Below, in pieces: positions 8,272 through 15,541 of a DNA stretch of 24,133 nucleotides. Position numbers and translations under genes: made by a program. This DNA comes from Deltaproteobacteria bacterium (lineage in GTDB: Bacteria; Bdellovibrionota; UBA1018). Position 1 is the first letter of the stretch. Each line of letters begins with the position of its first letter. Below the pieces are notes generated by a model, which saw only the letters and a list, made by a program, of their open reading frames with translations, was not told where the DNA came from and did no database searches. Location of the stretch: contig JACQAU010000086.1 in NCBI GenBank assembly GCA_016194835.1, positions 1 through 24,133 of the forward strand, in the 5' to 3' direction.

Positions 8272-9117
8272 CTATATGTGCAGTTTTGCGGCTTGTATGG
8301 TATTTTTCATTAACATCATAATTGTCATTGGCCCGACTCCTCCTGGCACTGGAGTAATTGCCAAGGCTTTTTTTGAAACTTCATCAAAACACACATCTCC
8401 TGAGATTTTTCTTTTACCTTCTCTGTGAATGCCTACGTCGACAACTATAGCGTCTTTTTTTACATGGTCTGCTGTTATAAGTCCCTTCAGACCGGCTGCA
8501 ACAATTAACAAATCAGCTTGTGATGTCATTGCTTCTAAGTTTAAAGTCTTGCTGTGACATTGAATCACTGTGGCATTTTCTTGCAGTAAGAGTTGCGCCA
8601 TTGGTTTTCCGACTATAGAACTTCTTCCCACTACGCAGGCTAGTTTGTAGGCAGGCTGAAATTGATAATAATGCAAAAGCTCTAAAATTCCTTGTGGTGT
8701 ACAAGGTTTAAAACAAGGCAATCCAAGCGACAGTCGTCCTACTTGTTCGGGATGAAAAGCGTCAACGTCTTTTCTGGGATCAATCCAATACAAAACGTCT
8801 TCTTCTGGAAAATGTCTCGGCAATGGTCTCTGAATTAAGATCGCATCTACACTATTGTCAATGTTTAGCTTCTGGATTGTGTTTTTAACCTCTTTTGGAG
8901 ATGGGTTTTCTGAAAGCACAACCGTTTCATGCTCAATTCCTAAGCTTTTTGCCATTTCGCCTTTTTTGTTTGTATAAATAACGCTTGCTGGGTTGTTGCC
9001 CACTAAGACTACTGCAAGTTTTGGAGTTTTTTTGTGAATAGATTTTAGTGTTTCTACTTCTTTGGATAAGGTTTTTTTTAATTCTTCGACTAATGGCTTG
9101 GCTAAAAGAAAGTGCAC
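8272..9117 (-). CDS. folD: Bifunctional methylene-THF dehydrogenase / methenyl-THF cyclohydrolase
   Basis: FolD reversibly converts 5,10-methylene-THF to 10-formyl-THF, directly downstream of the glycine cleavage reaction encoded beside it. The 281-residue protein has the family motifs: the Y-x3-K pair in YTNKK (Tyr48, Lys52), 'ILIQRPLPRH' (many homologues have Leu where this has Arg), 'PRKDVDAFHPEQVG', 'PCTPQGILELL', the Rossmann motif VVGRSSIVGKP, and 'TPVPGGVGPMT' near the end. The start is a GTG with no obvious Shine-Dalgarno sequence. The following residues align with the usual 'GK.la.ei' start, so this start is probably right or close. It is first in the folD-gcvT-gcvH operon, with a TATAAT promoter about 60 bases upstream. 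Confidence 0.96.
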   Translation of the reverse strand: MHFLLAKPLVEELKKTLSKEVETLKSIHKKTPKLAVVLVGNNPASVIYTNKKGEMAKSLGIEHETVVLSENPSPKEVKNTIQKLNIDNSVDAILIQRPLPRHFPEEDVLYWIDPRKDVDAFHPEQVGRLSLGLPCFKPCTPQGILELLHYYQFQPAYKLACVVGRSSIVGKPMAQLLLQENATVIQCHSKTLNLEAMTSQADLLIVAAGLKGLITADHVKKDAIVVDVGIHREGKRKISGDVCFDEVSKKALAITPVPGGVGPMTIMMLMKNTIQAAKLHI

Positions 9118-9185
9118 TTTATAGTATTTCTAATCTAAATCAAAAAACACCACAAGTGCAAATATTAATATAACCCTTGCAGATA

Positions 9186-9213
9186 ATTATAGGTTATATT
9201 ACTCTCTAGTAAA
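9186..9213 (-). promoter_or_regulatory. Sigma-70-like promoter for the folD-gcvT-gcvH operon
   Basis: Read on the minus strand: TTTACT (9213-9208), 16 bases, then a perfect TATAAT (9191-9186). The predicted start near 9179 gives a leader of about 60 bases before the folD GTG. The element lies in the 115-base divergent region shared with the exported Met/His-rich protein gene. No equally good promoter facing that gene was found. Confidence 0.5.
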
Positions 9214-9232
9214 CATAGAGGAGAAATATAAA

Positions 9233-9637
9233 ATGAAAACATTATTATTTTTTTTATTTGCTATTACGTTAGCAATGCCTGTGGCGATTACTGTATTTGC
9301 AGAAGACGCACCTAATCACGAGATGGGGGCACCAGGGCCTAATACCAACGCACCGGGCAAACCACCGGTTGCTGATAAGATGCACGAACGCAACATGGAG
9401 CACAAGAGGCAGCACGAAGCAGAAATGAAGAAGCAGGAAGACATGAAACAGCACGACGAAGAAATGAAAAAACATGAAGACATGAAACAGAACGACGAAG
9501 AAATGAAAAAGAAACATGCAAAACATCAAGAAATGATGAAAAAAATGATGGAAAACAAGAAACATGATATGAAGGGCAATATGCCTGATCAAATGCAAGA
9601 CAAAATGCCCAAGCACCAAGATCACAAGGATAAGTAA
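9233..9637 (+). CDS. Exported Met/His/Lys/Glu-rich low-complexity protein
   Basis: This is a 134-residue protein with a clear signal peptide (cleavage likely after the Ala at about 23, ITVFA/EDA). The mature chain has almost no hydrophobic residues apart from methionine and is dominated by Met, His, Lys, Glu and Asp. It includes two 13-residue repeats of the form DMKQ(H/N)DEEMKK (bases 9440-9517) and many HxxxM and MxxM spacings. I do not recognise a family. Met- and His-rich exported proteins often bind copper or silver ions, so metal binding or buffering in the periplasm is a hypothesis only. A charged helical structural role is equally possible. A strong GAGGAG ribosome-binding site about 9 bases before ATG 9233 supports this as a real gene. 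It is divergent from folD. Confidence 0.8.
   Translation: MKTLLFFLFAITLAMPVAITVFAEDAPNHEMGAPGPNTNAPGKPPVADKMHERNMEHKRQHEAEMKKQEDMKQHDEEMKKHEDMKQNDEEMKKKHAKHQEMMKKMMENKKHDMKGNMPDQMQDKMPKHQDHKDK
9440..9517 (+). repeat. Two tandem copies of a 39-bp coding repeat
   Basis: Copies at 9440-9478 and 9479-9517 differ at few positions and encode 13 residues each (DMKQHDEEMKKHE, then DMKQNDEEMKKKH). A related shorter motif precedes them. They sit inside the exported Met/His-rich protein. Confidence 0.7.
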
Positions 9638-9693
9638 TTAGCTTTATCCATAACGCAGCCAGAAATTAGTCGGAAATCAAAAGTTATAACACT

Positions 9694-10587
9694 GTGCTAA
9701 GAGCAGCAAGGTCACCCATTGTGTTGTTTGTTGTTGGATTTTTGTTTATTGTTTGCCAAAGTTCTGCTCTGGCATGGGAAAGTGTTTTTAATTTTTCGTT
9801 CTTTGCTGCGTATGATAATAACGCCGATCCATCTGCTCAAAACGGCGCGGCTTGGATTGGTAGGTCTTTGCTAGATGGTAAGCTTTTTGGAAATTTAGCT
9901 GGTGGTGAGCTTTCGACTAAATTTGTTGTAGCGTCAGATCAATACTTGGTGAAATCAATCCCGAGTAATATGACGCTATCTTTTAAGCCGGCTTATTATC
10001 TCAAACTTATTGATAATATATTGGATGGTAAACTCTCTTATAGATATGCGCGTAATTTTCGTTATTCACTTGGCTCTGGTGACACCTCAGATCCTGCTCT
10101 TGAGCCTTACTCGGGACATAGGATTAATTTTGATCTTAGATATTTCTTAGACACATTAAAAGTCGGTCCGGCACTGAGTTGGGAACGTAAAACTTATCCG
10201 GCACTCTCGCTAAGTGACGGGACCACGGACCTGGCAATAGAAGGTGAGCTAGTTTTATCTAAAAAATTTTATTTTAATGCTGAGTTTGGAAAGGAACTAA
10301 TCTCATCAACCGACGCAAACTATGTTGCCAATGGTCCACTGTGGAGTTTGGGTGCTTCATGGCAGGTAACTCAGTCGTTGACTATTTTAGGATATTTTAA
10401 GCAACTATATCTCAATTATTCTGCACGCAGTGATCGCAGTTCGCTTCTTGTTTTCTCTATAGAGCAAGCTATGTCCAAAAACATTGCCGTGTTGTTTGAT
10501 ATTAGCCGTCTTAATTATAACTCAACAGATTCTGCATACAGCTATAGCTCAACCGAATATGCCACTGGATTATCTTGTGTGTTTTAA
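9694..10587 (+). CDS. Predicted outer-membrane beta-barrel protein of unknown function
   Basis: This 297-residue protein has a signal peptide (hydrophobic stretch ending SSALA/WES). After it come alternating hydrophobic/polar strands rich in Tyr, Phe, Ser, Asn and Gly, ending in a terminal Phe, as is common for outer-membrane beta-barrels. Strand-like segments include 'GKLSYRYARNFRYSLG', 'INFDLRYFLDTLKVGPALSWERK' and 'SLTILGYFKQLYLNYSA'. No named family is recognised. The GTG at 9694 gives a basic N-region (RAAR), but the only ribosome-binding-like sequence (AAGG at 9708-9711) precedes a second in-frame GTG at 9721, so the start is uncertain. It follows the Met/His-rich protein by 56 bases on the same strand. 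Confidence 0.7.
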   Translation: MLRAARSPIVLFVVGFLFIVCQSSALAWESVFNFSFFAAYDNNADPSAQNGAAWIGRSLLDGKLFGNLAGGELSTKFVVASDQYLVKSIPSNMTLSFKPAYYLKLIDNILDGKLSYRYARNFRYSLGSGDTSDPALEPYSGHRINFDLRYFLDTLKVGPALSWERKTYPALSLSDGTTDLAIEGELVLSKKFYFNAEFGKELISSTDANYVANGPLWSLGASWQVTQSLTILGYFKQLYLNYSARSDRSSLLVFSIEQAMSKNIAVLFDISRLNYNSTDSAYSYSSTEYATGLSCVF

Positions 10588-10684
10588 TTCCAAATAGGAA
10601 AAAAGTACCACTTACTCGATACATTTTGCCTATTAAATAAAAAATATTTAACCTAAGTACTAAAAATAACTAAACTTTTTTCTT

Positions 10685-10700
10685 CGGCACGCCGATTGCT
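10685..10700 (+). promoter_or_regulatory. Sigma-54 (RpoN) promoter for the flagellar operon
   Basis: CGGCACG, four bases, TTGCT. This differs from the sigma-54 consensus TGGCACG-N4-TTGCW only at the first base, and it has the required GG (10686-10687), ten bases, GC (10698-10699). The predicted start is about 10711, just upstream of the GGAGGGG ribosome-binding site and the flgF TTG. A sigma-28-like pair overlaps it: TAAA at 10671-10674, 16 bases, GCCGATTG at 10691-10698. The rest of the 140-base gap after the beta-barrel gene is AT-rich, with only a weak hairpin at 10593-10634. Confidence 0.65.
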
Positions 10701-10727
10701 TATATTTTATGTGGAGGGGATCAAAAA

Positions 10728-11612
10728 TTGGCCACTGGTATGTGGACTGCAGTTTCAGGAGCAAAGGCTAGGACAGATCAATTGGACGTCGTGGCTAATA
10801 ATTTAGCCAATATGGATACTGTTGGATTTAAAAAAGATTCGCCTACTTTTAAAGAGTATCTAGCTATGCATGAAAGAGAGCCGTCTAATTTTGATATCAA
10901 ACTTGGGCCGGTCAAAGACAAAGATTTTTATCCATTAGATGGCCGAGATCAATCTTTTGTAATCACGGATGCAACGTACACAAACTTTAAACAAGGTAAT
11001 TTGAAAGTAACTCACGCACCGTTTGATGTTGCATTAGAAGGACCAGGTTTTTTAGAGGTCAGCACGCCTCAAGGAGTTCGCTACACGAGACAAGGAAGTC
11101 TCAAGGTGGCTACGGATGGCCGGTTAGTAACTCCCGAGGGTTACCCCGTGCTGGCAGCTCAACCCGGAGGGCTAGCGGCTACGGCGCAACTAGCTCAAAC
11201 GGTTCAGCCGGGCCAAGGAGGGCTACTGACTCAAGGAGGAGTCGCGGCTGGATCGGAATTTCGAAGTATAAATCTAAAAGACCGGACACCACAAATATCT
11301 ATTAGTGAAAATGGCGAGATTTATGCTGGTGAAGATCTAGTTGCAAAATTAAATGTGGTTGAGTTCAAAGACTCCAAAAAACTTCGCAAACAAGGCGGTT
11401 TATTGTTCGAAAATAACGACCCGACTAATGTTTTGACTCAGGTACCTCAAACACTGGTAAGACAGGGAATGTTAGAAACCGCAAATGTGAATCCAATCGA
11501 AGAAATGACAAATTTGATTAAGGCAAACAGACTTTTTGAGCACGATATGAAAACACTGAAAACTTATAATGAGCTTTTAGGGAAAGAAGCTAATGATATT
11601 GGCAAATTATAA
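10728..11612 (+). CDS. flgF: Flagellar basal-body rod protein FlgF
   Basis: FlgF forms part of the proximal rod of the flagellar basal body. This 294-residue protein opens with the rod/hook family signature 'DQLDVVANNLANMDTVGFKKD' (about 17-37). It has the central 'FDVALEGPGFLEVSTPQGVRYTRQGS' block and the C-terminal 'VNPIEEMTNLIKANRLFEHDMK' helix motif shared by axial proteins. The start is TTG with GGAGGGG 8 bases upstream. An unusual Gly/Ala/Gln-rich, higher-GC insert of roughly 35 residues (about 143-180) follows the GYPVLA segment. It is first in the operon, 24 bases before flgG. FlgF and FlgG are paralogues; assignment as FlgF rests on order and the divergent middle. Confidence 0.9.
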   Translation: MATGMWTAVSGAKARTDQLDVVANNLANMDTVGFKKDSPTFKEYLAMHEREPSNFDIKLGPVKDKDFYPLDGRDQSFVITDATYTNFKQGNLKVTHAPFDVALEGPGFLEVSTPQGVRYTRQGSLKVATDGRLVTPEGYPVLAAQPGGLAATAQLAQTVQPGQGGLLTQGGVAAGSEFRSINLKDRTPQISISENGEIYAGEDLVAKLNVVEFKDSKKLRKQGGLLFENNDPTNVLTQVPQTLVRQGMLETANVNPIEEMTNLIKANRLFEHDMKTLKTYNELLGKEANDIGKL

Positions 11613-11636
11613 CGTAAATTATAACAAGGAGAAACA

Positions 11637-12419
11637 ATGTTAGGAGCGCTCACATCAGCAGCTACTGGATTACAGGCACAATCGGCAAATATTGAACGCA
11701 TCTCGAACGACCTGGCTAACGTCAACACAGACGCTTATAAGCGCAGCTCAAGTGAATTTCATGATCTCATGTATGAAACCATAAAACCACCAGGCGGTTT
11801 GATTGGAGCTGCTTCACAAACACCAGTTGGAATTCAAAAAGGGCTTGGTGTAAAGGTTGGTTCTATTCATAAAAACTTTGATCAAGGACCTGCAAAAATG
11901 ACTTATCACCCTTATGATTTTATGATCGAAGGCAGAGGCTTTTTCCCGGTACAATTGCAAAATGGAGAAATCGGATACACCCGCAATGGATCATTTCATA
12001 TTGATGCAACAGGAAGACTACAGCTTGCGAGTGGAAAACTTTTGATGCCTCAAATTACAATTCCTAGTAATACACTTAATGTGACGGTTTCGTCTTCGGG
12101 TGAAGTCAAGGCGCATCAGCCAAATCAAGGCGAGGCAGTGATTGGTCAACTGCAGATTATTCAATTTCAAAATGAACAAGGACTAGAAGCTAAGGGCGAA
12201 GGTATTTATAGACCGACTTTGGCGAGTGGACCCCCAATTCAGGGTATTCCTGGTGAAAATGGTTTTGGAATTATTCAACAAGGAGCAGTTGAAGGTTCTA
12301 ATGTAAACGTTGCAAATAGTATGGTGGATATGATCACAACACAAAGAGCGTATGAGATGAACACTAAGGTTATGGGTGTTGCCGATCAAATGTTAGGAGC
12401 AACTGCGAATATTAAATAG
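11637..12419 (+). CDS. flgG: Flagellar basal-body distal rod protein FlgG
   Basis: This 260-residue protein has the usual length for FlgG, the distal rod subunit. The N-terminal 'LGALTSAATGLQAQ' and 'ISNDLANVNTDAYKR' segments and the middle 'FMIEGRGFFPVQLQNGEIGYTRNGSF' block are typical. So is the C-terminal 'GAVEGSNVNVANSMVDMITTQRAYEMN' motif, which is nearly diagnostic of FlgG. AAGGAG lies 7 bases before ATG 11637. It lies between flgF and flgA in the usual rod cluster. Confidence 0.96.
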   Translation: MLGALTSAATGLQAQSANIERISNDLANVNTDAYKRSSSEFHDLMYETIKPPGGLIGAASQTPVGIQKGLGVKVGSIHKNFDQGPAKMTYHPYDFMIEGRGFFPVQLQNGEIGYTRNGSFHIDATGRLQLASGKLLMPQITIPSNTLNVTVSSSGEVKAHQPNQGEAVIGQLQIIQFQNEQGLEAKGEGIYRPTLASGPPIQGIPGENGFGIIQQGAVEGSNVNVANSMVDMITTQRAYEMNTKVMGVADQMLGATANIK

Positions 12420-12440
12420 CTTTTTAGCCAAGGAGGGCGA

Positions 12441-12932
12441 GTGGCTATCACGAAGGTTAAGATATTACTTCTTCTGTGTTTTTTCTTTACTGACTTCTCA
12501 GTTTTTGGTGCAAATCCAGAAATACATCCAGAGAAAACATTTGTTTGGTTAGCGCAAAAGAAAATTTATCCCGGTGAGAAGCTAAATCCTAACTTTTGTC
12601 AGATAAAAGAAATTGATGTTTCACAAGGATTAGAAAAAGAATTTAAAAATAATTTTCTATCCAAGGAAGTAAACCCAAGCACTCTAGAAGCGCGACAAAC
12701 CATTTTAGAGGGGCAGGTCATACAAATTTCATGGGTTCAGAAAATTCCGGATGTTAGACGAGGAGATGTAATACAAATTAAACTTATTTCTGGTGGGATT
12801 GTGTTGACGACATTTGGCACAATCGAAGAGCCTTCTTACGTCAATAGTGAAGTCAAAGTGCTTAGTGCTAAAACAAAAAGACTACTGAGTGGGACGCTAA
12901 TTAACAATAAAGTCGTTGAGGTTAGATTATGA
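12441..12932 (+). CDS. flgA: Flagellar P-ring assembly chaperone FlgA
   Basis: FlgA is a periplasmic chaperone that helps FlgI polymerise into the P ring. This 163-residue protein has a signal peptide (hydrophobic to about residue 24, SVFGA) and a SAF-like C-terminal domain with 'RQTILEGQVIQISWVQKIPDVRRGDVIQIKLISGGIVL'. It is shorter than typical FlgA (about 220), lacking much of the N-terminal domain. The start is GTG, preceded closely by AAGGAGGG. Its stop overlaps the flgH start by four bases (ATGA at 12929), so the two are translationally coupled. Confidence 0.88.
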   Translation: MAITKVKILLLLCFFFTDFSVFGANPEIHPEKTFVWLAQKKIYPGEKLNPNFCQIKEIDVSQGLEKEFKNNFLSKEVNPSTLEARQTILEGQVIQISWVQKIPDVRRGDVIQIKLISGGIVLTTFGTIEEPSYVNSEVKVLSAKTKRLLSGTLINNKVVEVRL

Positions 12933-13957
12933 AGCAAACACTCGTGTTGGTTGCTTTGATTATTCTTTTATGTGTTTTTTCGGGGTGTGCTAAATTATTT
13001 GGAGAATTAAGAAAAGATTTTGATGATTCGGCCGAAGATACTTCTTATCCCACCACTGGAGGCAGGTGGACGGAAAACAATACACTTAGTGTTGGAGTAG
13101 AGGGCGCGGGTCCTATTGTTAATCACGAGGCAATACTAGGGCATTCAGAAAGATCACCGGCTAGTTATAAAGGCGCTTTCGACGAAACACGGAGCACTTG
13201 GATTAGTCCGGAACAGGCAGATGCAAATAAAAGGGATGTCTATAGGCAATTTGATCAAGAAAGCGCAGGACATGAATCGCCCGAAGAAGTAACCTCTGTT
13301 ATTCCGCAAAGCAAAAAACCATACAAGTTTGGAGAAAGAGCCACACGGGCTGATTTTTGGGATGATATGAGAGAGGGATCTCTGTGGGCACCAGAGGGGC
13401 AGACAAATTTTTTCTTTAACAAAAATAAAGTTAGGGGATCAGGAGACATTGTAACTATACAAGTCGAAAAAGAATTAGCGCAAGACACAATAACAGAAAT
13501 TTCAAGGACTTTATCTAACGAAGAAAAAGTACTTGAATTAGCCAGTGCTCAGGAAAGAATTAGAACAAAAATTTTAGGGTTACCAGAGCCTACTGCAAAA
13601 TCAGGTGACAAAAAAGAAACCGGTAACACACAAATAGCACAGGTTTCTAAAAGAGCACCAGCTGCAGAGAACAAAGAAAGTCCCCCACCAGAAGAAATTG
13701 AAATTCCTAAGGCTACAGCGGCAGATATAGATGTTTCTAAATCTGTCGAATTTAATGCAGGAGAACATATTTTGGCTGAGATCGTGGAGCGTTATCCCAA
13801 TGGGAATTATAAAATTCGAGGGACAAAACGGATACGTTACCGAAATAATCCCAAACTTTTGACTCTAGTCGGAGTTGTCAAGGGGGTTGATATTACAGAA
13901 GAAGACACATTGAATTCAGGAAGGTTATATGAGTATCGTTTGGAAATTTTGCGTTAG
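12929..13957 (+). CDS. flgH: Flagellar L-ring lipoprotein FlgH
   Basis: FlgH forms the outer-membrane L ring. The N-terminus is a lipoprotein signal peptide with lipobox FSGC (Cys20). The family motif GSLW is at residues 150-153, followed by 'GSGDIVTIQVEKELA'. The C-terminal 'ILAEIVERYPNGNYKIRGTKRIRYRN' and 'LTLVGVVKGVDITEEDTLNSGRLYEYRLEI' are typical. At 342 residues it is about 100 longer than enteric FlgH. The extra length is a roughly 125-residue stretch before GSLW and a Pro/Glu/Lys-rich segment (about 220-270) in the middle. It overlaps flgA by 4 bases and flgI by 29 bases. Confidence 0.93.
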   Translation: MKQTLVLVALIILLCVFSGCAKLFGELRKDFDDSAEDTSYPTTGGRWTENNTLSVGVEGAGPIVNHEAILGHSERSPASYKGAFDETRSTWISPEQADANKRDVYRQFDQESAGHESPEEVTSVIPQSKKPYKFGERATRADFWDDMREGSLWAPEGQTNFFFNKNKVRGSGDIVTIQVEKELAQDTITEISRTLSNEEKVLELASAQERIRTKILGLPEPTAKSGDKKETGNTQIAQVSKRAPAAENKESPPPEEIEIPKATAADIDVSKSVEFNAGEHILAEIVERYPNGNYKIRGTKRIRYRNNPKLLTLVGVVKGVDITEEDTLNSGRLYEYRLEILR

Positions 13958-14972
13958 TTTATTTTTGGTTTTTACTTTAAGCGATATAAGCTACGCTTCG
14001 CGCTTAAAAGACATTGCTACTGTCAAAGGAGTTAGGGAAAATATCCTCATTGGCTACGGTCTAGTTGTTGGACTTAAGGGCACTGGAGATTCTAATACTG
14101 ATGTCACTGGGCAATCATTGGCTAGGCTATTTGGAAAACTTGGACTAGATGTCCAGCAAAATGCAAACGTTAAATCCAAAAATACGGCTGCTGTGATTGT
14201 TACCGCAAAACTGCCCCCATTTGCGCGAGTAGGAAATAATATTGATGTAACAGTGAGTTCTATTGGAGATTCAGCAAGTCTTGAGGGAGGAGTTCTTCTG
14301 GTTACTCCGTTGCGTGCCGGGGATCAAAACGTATACGCAGTTGCTCAAGGTCCTGTAACTCTGGGGACACTTGCAGATGGTGCAGGAAAAAATTTTCCTA
14401 CAGTTGGCCGAGTGGTTAGTGGAGCAATGATTGAACGGGATGTGGAAATTAATTTTTCGAATAAAAAAAACTTTAGACTTTCTTTACACCATCCGGATTT
14501 TACAACATCTGCAAGGGTTGCGGCGTTAATTAATACCGAGCTTGGAGCCAAGTATGCTTCAGCCCGGGATAGTGGGACAATTGATGTGATTGTTCCCCCG
14601 CATTACGATGGCAGTTCGGTGGAGCTTTTAGCAGTTTTAGAAAATATTCAGGTAAATATTGATAGTAAGGCAAAAGTTGTTCTCAATGAGCGCACCGGTA
14701 CCGTTGTAATGGGAGAGACAATACAGATTATGCCCGTGGCAATAGCTCATGGTGATCTTTCGATCGAAGTAAAATCTCAAGACACAACAAAACAAGAAAG
14801 CAAAACCAAGTCTTCGACAAAGCCAGAGAGAATAATCGAAGTTAAAGGTGCAAATGTTTCAGATTTAGTAAAGGCACTAAACGCATTAGGAGTACAACCG
14901 AAGGATTTGACAGCCATTTTTCAGACTTTAAAACAAGTTGGGGCCTTACAGGCAGAATTGGAGATGATGTGA
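13929..14972 (+). CDS. flgI: Flagellar P-ring protein FlgI
   Basis: FlgI assembles the periplasmic P ring around the rod. This 347-residue protein has a signal peptide (cleavage near YAS at about 24). It then shows 'RLKDIATVKGVRENILIGYGLVVGLKGTGDS', the standard FlgI opening, and later 'ARVGNNIDVTVSSIGDSASLEGGVLLVTPL', 'VLNERTGTVVMGETIQIMPVAIAHGDLSIEV', and the C-terminal 'GVQPKDLTAIFQTLKQVGALQAELE'. AGGAAGG lies 5 bases before ATG 13929, inside the end of flgH. Its stop (TGA 14970-14972) overlaps the GTG of a small reading frame that leads into flgJ. Confidence 0.97.
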   Translation: MSIVWKFCVSLFLVFTLSDISYASRLKDIATVKGVRENILIGYGLVVGLKGTGDSNTDVTGQSLARLFGKLGLDVQQNANVKSKNTAAVIVTAKLPPFARVGNNIDVTVSSIGDSASLEGGVLLVTPLRAGDQNVYAVAQGPVTLGTLADGAGKNFPTVGRVVSGAMIERDVEINFSNKKNFRLSLHHPDFTTSARVAALINTELGAKYASARDSGTIDVIVPPHYDGSSVELLAVLENIQVNIDSKAKVVLNERTGTVVMGETIQIMPVAIAHGDLSIEVKSQDTTKQESKTKSSTKPERIIEVKGANVSDLVKALNALGVQPKDLTAIFQTLKQVGALQAELEMM

Positions 14973-15118
14973 CTGCTTTGGCATTAGGAAGTATGCTGAA
15001 GAATATCCAGGAAACAAGACAGACGTATTGGCCCGCTAGGATGGTGGGTTTTTCTTGTTCAACTAAAATAGCAAGGAAGCTTACAAAGCAGTTACATAAG
15101 ACAGGCGGGGGTGGATAA
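14969..15118 (+). CDS. Small 49-codon reading frame bridging flgI and flgJ
   Basis: This GTG-started frame exactly fills the flgI-flgJ gap. Its start overlaps the flgI stop (GTGA at 14969-14972) and its stop overlaps the flgJ start (TAATG at 15116-15120), the pattern of translationally coupled genes. GGAG lies about 6 bases before the GTG. The product would be a basic peptide (many Lys, Arg, Gln) with a TYWPARMVGFSC centre, ending in four glycines encoded by the flgJ ribosome-binding site. No family is recognised. A second frame in the same gap is also open for about 70 bases, so chance openness is a real alternative. It could serve only to keep ribosomes moving between flgI and flgJ. Confidence 0.4.
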   Translation: MTALALGSMLKNIQETRQTYWPARMVGFSCSTKIARKLTKQLHKTGGGG

Positions 15119-15510
15119 TGACTGATTCTTTCGCCCTGAATCAGGTTTCTACTACCGCCGTCAATGCTTTGGCAGCGCCTGTTACTCCATCAAAAAGAAT
15201 TGATTATATCGATTACTCTAAAGTTGACCCGGATATTTTAAAAGCAGCCGAAGGCATGGAATCCATGTTTATTGATTATCTGATGAAAGTAATGCGTGAA
15301 ACTGTTCCCAAAAACGAATTTGATTTAGAGTCTCCAGCTACTTCGGTTTATCGAAGCATGTTAGACTCGGAACTGTCTGACCTGGCTGCAAAGGGTAAAG
15401 GCATAGGGCTGAAAGATCCACTTATTGCATATCTCCAGAATAGGAGATCTGCTATTGCAGATCTCCAATCAAAAAGATACACTGAACAAAGAGGGCAAGG
15501 CTCCAAATGA
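15118..15510 (+). CDS. flgJ: FlgJ-type rod-binding protein (rod-cap domain only)
   Basis: This 130-residue protein matches the N-terminal rod-binding domain of FlgJ: 'DILKAAEGMESMFIDYLMKVMRETVP' (about 40-65), then 'SVYRSMLDSELSDLAAKGKGIGLKDPLIAYL'. The C-terminal muramidase domain of enteric FlgJ is absent, as in many other phyla, so a separate peptidoglycan hydrolase would be needed for rod penetration. A GGGGGTGG ribosome-binding site precedes the ATG, which overlaps the previous stop. The last part (LQNRRSAIADLQ) is encoded by a perfect 10-bp-arm palindrome (15443-15466). It is homologous to the repeat at the end of FlgM next door, and it lies after the conserved domain. Confidence 0.9.
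   Translation: MTDSFALNQVSTTAVNALAAPVTPSKRIDYIDYSKVDPDILKAAEGMESMFIDYLMKVMRETVPKNEFDLESPATSVYRSMLDSELSDLAAKGKGIGLKDPLIAYLQNRRSAIADLQSKRYTEQRGQGSK
15443..15466 (+). repeat. Palindromic repeat unit at the 3' end of flgJ
   Basis: GGAGATCTGC, loop TATT, GCAGATCTCC: perfect 10-bp arms around a four-base loop. The core (15445-15464) differs by one base, in the loop, from the three palindromes at the end of flgM and is read in the same frame (RSAIADL against RSANADL). Confidence 0.85.
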
Positions 15511-15541
15511 CTTTTAGTGCTATTAAAATGAGGAGGTTTGT

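Noticed and set aside
9269..9625. Long minus-strand reading frame of 118 codons opposite the Met/His-rich protein
   Set aside because: It is a shadow of the biased codons on the plus strand (Met/His/Lys codons read back as His/Met/Phe), with no ribosome-binding site.
10593..10634. Inverted repeat AATAGG...CCTATT after the beta-barrel gene as a terminator
   Set aside because: The loop is long, the stem short and bulged, and an A-rich rather than T-rich stretch follows.
12365..12388. GCCGATCA near the end of flgG as a sigma-28 site
   Set aside because: No TAAA at the right distance (the nearest TAAG is only 12 bases away), and it encodes a conserved part of FlgG.
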